DNA of 50,377 nucleotides from Streptomyces sp. DH24. GTDB lineage: Bacteria; Actinomycetota; Actinomycetes; Streptomycetales; Streptomycetaceae. The position numbers and the translations under genes are program-made. Each line of letters starts with the position of its first letter. Position 1 is the stretch's first letter. Below are positions 39,978 through 48,900 of this stretch, one piece after another. Location: positions 1 through 50,377 of the forward strand of contig NZ_JARVKW010000050.1 of assembly GCF_029813775.1 (NCBI RefSeq). Reading direction: 5' to 3'. Below the pieces are notes generated by a model, which was given only the letters and a program-made list of their open reading frames with translations, did no database searches and was not told where the DNA came from.

Positions 39978-42900
39978 ATGGACAACGAACAGAAGCTCAG
40001 GGACTACCTGAAGCGGGCCACCGCCGACCTGCGGCACAGCAGGCAACGCGTCCAGGACCTGGAGGCCGCCGCCCACGAGCCCATCGCCGTCATCGGCATG
40101 GCCTGCCGCTACCCGGGCGGCGTGACCGACCCCGACGGCCTGTGGCGGCTGCTCGTCGACGGCGAGCACGGCATCGGCCCCTTCCCCGACGACCGCGGCT
40201 GGGACCTCCGGGCGGTGTCCGCCGCCGCGTCCGGCGGCGGATTCCTGTACGACGCCCCCGACTTCGACGCCGAGTTCTTCGGGATCTCCCCGCGCGAAGC
40301 GGTCGCCATGGACCCCCAGCAGCGGATCGTGCTGGAGTCCACCTGGGAGGCCGTCGAGTCCGCCGGGATCGACCCCACCACCCTGCGCGGCACCGAGACC
40401 GCCGTCTTCATGGGCGCCATGGCCCAGGAGTACCGCGCCGGGACCGAGGACGGCGCCCAGGGCCTGCACCTCACCGGCAACGCGGGCAGCGTCCTGTCCG
40501 GCCGCATCGCCTACACCCTCGGCCTGACCGGCCCCGCCCTCACCGTCGACACCGCCTGCTCCTCCTCCCTCGTCGCCCTCCACCTCGCCGGGCACGCCCT
40601 GCGCACCGGCGAGTGCGGCCTGGCGCTCGCCGGCGGCGTCACCGTCATGTCGAGCCCGTCCACCCACCTGGAGTTCGGCAGGCAGGGCGGGCTCTCGCCG
40701 GACGGGCTGTGCCGCTCCTTCGACGACTCCGCCGACGGCACCGGCTGGTCCGAGGGCGTCGGCGTCCTGCTGCTGGAACGGCTCTCCGACGCCCGCCGCA
40801 ACGGCCACCGCGTCCTCGCCGTGGTCCGGGGCTCCGCCGTCAACCAGGACGGCGCCTCCAACGGCCTCACCGCCCCCAACGGGCCCTCCCAGCAGCGCGT
40901 CATCGAGCAGGCCCTCCTCAACGCCCGGCTCTCCGCCGACCAGATCGACGCCGTCGAGGCGCACGGCACCGCCACCGCCCTCGGCGACCCCGTCGAGGCG
41001 CAGGCCCTGTTCGCCACGTACGGCAGGGGCAGGCCCGCCGACCGCCCGCTGCTCCTCGGCTCGGTCAAGTCCAACCTGAGCCACACCCAGGCCGCCGCCG
41101 GTGTCGCCGGCGTCATCAAGATGGTGCAGGCGATCCTGCACGGCGTCCTGCCCCGCACCCTCCACGTCAACGAGCCCAACGCGCACGTCGACTGGTCCGA
41201 CGGCACCGTGCGCCTCGTCACCGAGAACACGCCTTGGCCCGCCACCGGGCAGCCGCGCCGAGCCGCCGTCTCGTCCTTCGGTATCAGCGGCACCAACGCC
41301 CACGCCGTCATCGAGCAGGCGCCCGCCGACATCGACGCCCACGGGGCTGTCGGGCGGGCGCCTGCTGCCGGCACGGGCGTACCGGCATCCGTTGGGCAGG
41401 CGCCCGCCGACACCGTCGTACCGGCGACCGAGGTGACGGCGACGCCGGTTCCGCTCGTGCTGTCCGGGCGCACCCCGCACGCCCTGGCAGGGCAGGCCGC
41501 CCGTCTGCTGACCGCCCTCGGCCGGGCGGACACCCCGGCGCCCGTGCCCGACCTGGCCCGCGCCCTCGCCACGAGCCGGACCGCCTTCGAGCACCGCGCG
41601 GCGTTCATCGCCGCCGACCACGAGACGGTCACCGCGGCGCTGACCGCCCTCGCGGCAGGGGAACCGGCCCCCGGCCTCGTCCGGCACGCCGCCACCGACG
41701 CCCCCACCGCCTTTCTCTTCTCCGGACAGGGCGCCCAACGCCTCGGTATGGGACGGCAGTTGTACGAGACCCAGCCGGTCTTCGCCACCGCGCTGGACGA
41801 GACGCTCGCGCTCCTGGAGCCCGGCGTCCGCGAAGCCATGTGGGGTTCGGACGAGGCCGCCCTGAACCGTACCGGGACCGCCCAGCCGGCCCTGTTCGCC
41901 GTAGAGACGGCCCTGTTCCGGCTGCTCGAATCCTGGGGCGTACGACCCGACTTCGTGGCCGGTCACTCGGTCGGCGAGGTGACCGCGGCGCACGTCGCCG
42001 GTGTCCTCTCCCTCGCCGACGCCTGCACGCTCGTCACCGCCCGCGCCCGCCTGATGCAGGACCTGCCGGCCGGCGGCGCCATGACGGCCGTCCGCGCCTC
42101 CGAGGAGCAGGTCCGCCCCCACCTGACCGACGACGCCGCCGTCGCGGTCGCGGTCGCCGCAGTCAACAGCCCCACGTCCGTCGTCCTTTCCGGCCCTTCC
42201 GACGCCGTCGCCGGGATCGCGGCCCGGCTCGCCGCCGAGGGACACCGGACCACCCCCCTGCGGGTCTCGCACGCCTTCCACTCGCCGCTGATGGACCCGA
42301 TGCTGGACGACTTCCGGGAGGCGCTGTCCGCCCTGGAGTTCCACGAGCCCCGCATCCCGGTCGTCTCCAACCTCACCGGCGCCCCGGCCGGCCCGGGCGA
42401 CCTGCGGTCACCCGACTACTGGGTCCGCCACGTCCGCGAGACCGTCCGCTTCGCCGACGGCATCCGCGCGCTCGCGGAGCACGGCGTCACCCGATTCGTC
42501 GAACTCGGCCCCGACGGCGCCCTCACCGGGCTCGTGCCCGAGTCGGCCGGGGACCAGTGCGTCGCCCTGCCCGTCCTGCGCAAGGACACCCCGGAGGCCA
42601 CGGCGGTGGCCACGGCCCTGGCCCCGCTGCACGCCACGGGCGCCCGCGTCGACTGGCCCCGCTACTTCGGCGACGACACCCCCGCCCGCCACGTCGACCT
42701 GCCCACCTACGCCTTCCAGCGCCGGCGCTTCTGGCCCGCCGCCGGCGTCGGCGGTGCCGCGGGGGACGTACGAGCCGTCGGCCTCGCCCCCGCCGAGCAC
42801 GGCCTGCTCGGCGCGGCCGTCGCCCTCGCCGACTCCGACGGCGCCCTCCTGTCCGGCCGCATCTCCCTCGCCACCCACCGCTGGCTCGCCGACCACCGTG

Positions 42901-45900
42901 TCGGCGGCCGGACCCTCCTGCCCGGCGCGGCCTTCGTGGAACTCGCCCTCCGCGCGGGCGACGAGTTCGGCTGCGACCGCGTCACCGAACTGACCCTCCC
43001 CACCCCCCTCGAACTCCCCGAACACGGCGCCGTCCAGATCCAGACCTTCGTCGGCGGCCCCGACCACGCCGGCGACCGCCCCGTCACGATCTACGCCCGT
43101 CCCGACGGCCACGACGACCTCCCGTGGACCCCGCACGCCACCGGCCGCCTCACCCCACCCGACGACACCGACCGGGCGAACGCCTTCGACAGCGGCCGGG
43201 CGAACGCCTTCGACACCGGCCACTGGCCGCCGGCGGGCGCCGAACCCGTCGACACCGGCGACCTCTACGACACGCTCGCCGAGACAGGCTTCTCCTACGG
43301 ACCGTCCTTCCGCGGCCTGCGCGCCCTGTGGCGCCGGGGCGACGAGCTCTACGCCGAAGCCGTCCTGCCCGAGGGAAACAGGACCGCCGGGTTCGGCCTG
43401 CACCCCGCTCTGCTCGATGCCGTCCTGCACGCCTCCGCCCACGGCGGCACGGGCCGCCTCGGCGTGCCCTTTGTCTGGGAGGGCGTCCACCTGCACGCGT
43501 CGGGCGCCACCGAGGTACGTGCCCGCCTCACACCTCACGGCGACGGCGCGCTGAAATTGGACGTCCTGGACGGCACCGGCGCCCCCGTCCTCACCGTGGA
43601 CACGCTGGCCACCCGCCCTCTCGACACCGCCGCCGTCACCCCGGCAACCGACTCCCTGTACCGGGTCGACTGGACCACCGCACCGGCCACCACGCCCTAC
43701 GGCGGCACGCTCGCCCTGGCCGTCACCGGGCCGGAGGACGACGCGTCGGCCGGGGAGATCGCCGAAGCCCTCGACAGGGCGGTCGCACCGGGCTCCGTGA
43801 GCCGGTACGCCGGGCTCGACGCCCTGGCGGACAGCCTGACGGCGGCGACGCCCGACGCCCTGGCGGACGACCTGACGACGGTGGCGCCCGACGCCCTCAC
43901 CGCGCCGAGGCCGGGCAACCCGGCGGTGACGCCGCCGGACACCGTGCTCGTCCCGGTCACCGTCGGGACGGCCGACCCGGACACCGCCGCCGACCTGCAC
44001 GCGTCGACCGGACGCGTCCTCGCCCTCGTCCAGCGCTGGGTCGGCGACGACCGCTTCCGCCACTCCCGACTGGTCGTCGCACTCCGCGACCAGAACCCGA
44101 CGACCGCCGCCGTCCGCGGCCTGCTGCGCGCGGCGGAGGCCGAACACCCCGGCCGGATCGCCGTGCTCGACCTGGGCACCGAACCGGCCGACGGCCCACG
44201 ACTCCTGCGGGCCCTCGCCACCGGCGAACGGGAGACCGCCCTGCTGGACGGCGCAGTGGTCGTCCCCCGCCTCGTGCGCACCGCGTCGGCGGACACGGCT
44301 GCCGGGGTGGGGGAGTTGTGGTCCGGTGCGGGTGTGGTGTTGGTGACTGGTGGTACGGGTGGTTTGGGTGCTTTGGTGGCTCGGCATCTGGTGCGGGTGC
44401 ATGGGGTGCGGGAGTTGTTGCTGGTTTCGCGGCGGGGTGGTGCGGCGCCGGGTGCGGGTGAACTGGTCGCTGAGCTGTGTGGGTTGGGTGCCGCGGTTGA
44501 GGTGGTGGCCTGTGACGTGGCGGACCGTGAGGCGCTGGCCGCGTTGGTCGAGGGCCGGTCGATTCGGTCGGTGGTGCATGCGGCGGGGATGCTGGACGAC
44601 GGGCTGGTCGGTGGGCTGACGACGGAGCGACTGGCCGCAGTCCTCGCCCCGAAGGCCGACGCCGCCCGACACCTGCACGAACTCCTCCCGGACGTCGAGA
44701 AGTTCGTTCTCTTCTCCTCCGCCGCCGGCACCTTCGGAACCGTCGGCCAGACCGCCTACGCCGCCGCCAACGCCTACCTCGACGCCCTCGCCACCCACCG
44801 CCGGAGCCACGGACTCAACGCCACCTCGCTGGTCTGGGGCCCCTGGCACATCGAGGGCGCCGGCATGTCCGCCGCACCCGGGGCGGGCGGCGTGCTGCGT
44901 CCGGTGTCGGCCGAGGAAGGTCTCGCGCTGTTCGACGCGGCCATGGCCAGCGGAGCCGGCGTCGTCCTGCCCGTACCGCTCGACCTGCGGTCCGCGCAGG
45001 TCGGCGGCGACGTACCCGACCTCCTGCGCGGCCTCGTGCGCCCGCGCCGACGCGTCGCGGGCCGGAGCGCCGGAGTGCGGGACCTCGTGCGCCAGCTGCA
45101 GCCGTTGGATGTGGTGGAGCGGGGTGAGGTGCTGCTTGATCTGGTGCGGGGTCAGGTGGCGTTGGTGTTGGGGTATGAGGGTGCGTCGGGGGTGGATGCG
45201 TCTCGGTCGTTCCGGGATTTGGGTTTTGATTCGTTGCTCGCGGTTGAGTTGCGTAATGGGTTGCAGGCGGTGACGGGTCTGCGGCTTCCGGCGACGCTGG
45301 TTTTTGATTATCCGACGGTGGATCGGCTGGCGGAGTTTTTGCTGGGTGAGGTGCTGGGGGCCCGGGCTGAGGCGGCGCCGCCGTCTGTTGCCGAGCGTCT
45401 GCCGTCCGTCGCGGATGATCCGGTCGTGATTGTCGGGATGGCGTGCCGTTTCCCGGGTGGGGTGGCTCCGCCCGAGGATTTGTGGCGGCTGGTGTCCGAA
45501 GGCGGCGATGCGGTATCGGAATTCCCCTCCGACCGCGGGTGGGATCTGGAGCGGCTGTATCACCCGGATAGTGAGCACGCCGGGACGTCGTCGACTCGTG
45601 CGGGCGGATTCCTGGCCGGTGCGGGGGAATTCGATCCCGAGTTTTTCGGGATGAGTCCGCGTGAGGCGTTGGCGACGGATGCTCAGCAGCGGTTGCTGCT
45701 GGAGTCGTCGTGGGAGGCGATCGAGCGGGCCGGAATCGACCCGACCTCACTGCGCGGCAGCCGGACCGGCGTCTTCGCCGGCGTCATGTACAACGACTAC
45801 GGCCTCCTCCTCGACAGCCGCGAATTCGAAGGCCTGCGCGGCAATGGCAGCGCGATGAGCATCGCCTCCGGGCGGATCGCGTACACGCTCGGGCTGGAGG

Positions 45901-48900
45901 GGCCGACGGTTTCCATTGACACGGCGTGTTCGTCGTCGTTGGTGGCGGTGCATTTGGCTGCGCAGGCGTTGAGGTCGGGGGAGTGTTCGCTGGCGTTGGC
46001 CGGTGGTGTGACGGTGATGTCGACGCCGACGACGTTTGTGGAGTTCTCTCGGCAGGGTGGGTTGGCGCCGGACGGCCGGTGCAAGGCGTTCTCGGATGCG
46101 GCTGATGGGGTGGGCTGGGCCGAGGGTGTCGGTGTTCTGGTTCTGGAGCGGGAGTCGGATGCGCTTCGGAACGGGCATCGGGTTCTTGCGGTGGTGCGTG
46201 GCAGTGCGGTGAATCAGGACGGTGCGTCGAATGGTTTGACGGCGCCGAATGGTCCGTCTCAGCAGCGGGTGATTCGGCAGGCGCTGGCTGCGGCTGGGTT
46301 GTTGCCCGCTGATGTGGATGTGGTGGAGGCGCACGGGACCGGTACGACGCTGGGTGACCCGATTGAGGCGCAGGCCCTCCTTGCGACGTACGGGCAGGAC
46401 CGTGAGCGTCCTCTGTTGCTGGGCTCGGTGAAGTCGAACCTGGGGCATACGCAGGCCGCTGCTGGTGTGGCGGGTGTGATCAAGAGCGTGATGGCGATGC
46501 GGCACGGAGTGGTGCCGCCGAGTCTGCACGCCGATGCGCCGTCGCCGCACGTCGACTGGTCCGCCGGGGCTGTGGAGTTGGTGCGGGAGGAGACCCTCTG
46601 GCCGGAGACGGGCCTGGCCCGTCGGGTGGGTGTGTCGTCGTTCGGGCTGAGCGGGACGAACGCGCACGTGATCCTGGAAGCCGGTCCGGAACCCGGTCCG
46701 GAGCCCGAGCCGGTCGACGATCGACCCGACGGGGTGCTTGTCCCACTGGTGGTGTCGGCCCGTTCCGAGCGGGCCCTGGACGAGCTGCTTCAGCAGCTCG
46801 GGGACTGTGACCCTTCGGTGGATGTCGGGTTTTCGCTGGCAGTTGGGCGGGCTCGGTTCGCGCATCGGGCCGTGCTGCTCGCGTCCGGGGACGGCGTCAC
46901 GGAGGTCGCCCGTGGTGTCGCGGACGACGTGGCGCCGGTGGCGTTCCTCTTCGCCGGCCAGGGGTCCCAACGGCTCGGCGCGGGGCGGGAATTGTACGAG
47001 CGCTTTCCTGTCTTCGCCGAGGCCTTGGACACCGTGCTCGCGGCGCTTGATCCCGCTTTGCGAGGGGTGATGTGGGGCGAGGACGAAGCGGCCCTGCACC
47101 GGACGGAGTTCGCGCAGCCCGCTCTCTTCGCCGTGGAGGTCGCCCTCTTCCGGCTCGTCACCTCTCTCGGCGTCACTGCGAAGTACCTGGTCGGGCATTC
47201 CGTCGGTGAGATCGCCGCCGCTCATGTGGCGGGTGTGTTGTCGCTGGCGGATGCGTGTGCGTTGGTGTCGGCTCGGGCCCGGTTGATGCAGGCGTTGCCC
47301 GAGGGCGGCTTGATGTTGGCCGTGGAGGCCGGCGAGGGCGAAGTCACGCCGCTGCTGGGTGACGGTGTGTCGATCGCGGCGATCAACGGGCCGTCGTCCC
47401 TCGTGCTTTCCGGAACCGAAGAGGCCGTCCTGGCCGTCGCGGCCGGGTTGCCCGGCCGTCGTACGACGCGCCTGCGGGTCTCGCACGCCTTCCACTCGCC
47501 TCTGATGGACCCGATGCTGGAGGACTTCCGGGCCGCGCTGTCCGCGCTGGAGTTCCACGAGCCGCGCATCCCCGTCGTCACGAATCTCACGGGGGGCCTC
47601 GGGGGCGATCTGCACACTCCCGAGTACTGGGTCCGCCACGTCCGTGAGACCGTCCGCTTCGCCGACGGCGTTCGTGTCCTCACCGAACAGGGCGTCACCC
47701 GCTTCCTCGAACTCGGCCCCGACGGTGTGCTGTCGACGCTCGTGGCCGAAGCGGCGCCGGGAGCCGATGCGGCGGTCCCTGTGCTGCGCAAGGACCGTGC
47801 CGAGGAAGCGTCGCTGCTCGCGGCTCTGGGCCGGCTGTTCGTGCGGGGTGTCTCCGTGGACTGGCCGGCCGTGTTCGCCGGCACCGGCGCCCGGCGTGTC
47901 GACGTACCGACGTATCCCTTCCAGCGGCAGCGGTTCTGGCCGGCGGGTGGCGGGCCGGGGCTCGGTGACGTGCGCGCCGCCGGTCTCGCGGCGGCGGACC
48001 ACCCGATGCTGAGGGCGGCCGTGGCCCTGGCCGACTCCGACGACGTGGTGCTCTCCGGCCGGTTGTCCCTGGCCACGCATGCCTGGCTGGCGGATCACGA
48101 GGTGTTCGGCAGGGCGGTCGTGCCGGGTACCGCCTTCGTCGAGATGGCCGTCCGGGCGGGCGACGAGGTCGGGTACGGCACCCTGGAGGAACTCACCCTC
48201 GCCGCTCCGCTCGTCGTGCCCGAGGGCGCGGCCGTACAGGTCCAGGTGCGGGTGGCGGACGCCGACGACGGTGGCCGACGGGTCGTGACCGTGCACGCGC
48301 GTCCCGACGACCCGTCCGGCGACGCCGTATGGACGCAGCACGCGTCGGGTGTGTTGACGGAAACGCCGGTCCGGCCCGCGTGGCACGACACCGCCCAGTG
48401 GCCGCCCACGGGTGCGGAGCCGGTCGATATCGGCGACCTCTACGAGGAACTGGCCGACGCCGGCTTCTCCTACGGCCCGCACTTCCGGGGCCTGCGCGGG
48501 GTGTGGCGGCGTGGCGACGAGGTGTTCGCCGAGGTCGTTCTGCCCTCCGGTACGGAGGTCGGCGGTTTCGGAGTGCATCCGGCGCTGCTGGACGCCGTGC
48601 TGCATGCCGTAGCGGCGGCGGCAGGCGGTACGGGGGAGCAGGGGCTGCCGTTCGTCTGGGAGGGCGTGTCGGTGCATGCCTCCGGCGCGGCCGAGGTGCG
48701 GGCACGCCTGGTGCGGCACGGTGAGCGCGACGCGGTGAGCGTCGATCTGGCCGACGTGGAGGGCCGGCCGGTGGCGCACGTGACGGGCCTGGTCACGCGT
48801 CCGGTGACCAGCGACCAGCTCGGTGCGGCCGACGCACCGGCGACTGGCTCACTGTTCACGGTGGAGTGGACCGAGGCGCCGGTCCTCACCTCGGGACGGA

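Noticed and set aside
39978..41330. Loading module of KSQ type
   Set aside because: The active-site residue is Cys (TACSSS), not Gln, and an N-terminal docking domain is present, so this is an extension module.
40142..44461. Very long plus-strand open frame of about 1440 codons
   Set aside because: It lies in the frame next to the PKS, is almost entirely Arg/Pro/Gly/His, and has no domain. It is a GC-bias shadow; the true PKS frame starts at 39978 and carries all catalytic motifs.
42408..48779. Two minus-strand open frames of over 1000 codons each opposite the PKS
   Set aside because: They are antisense shadows of PKS codons, with repetitive Gly/Val/Glu or His/Arg composition and no recognisable domain or ribosome site.
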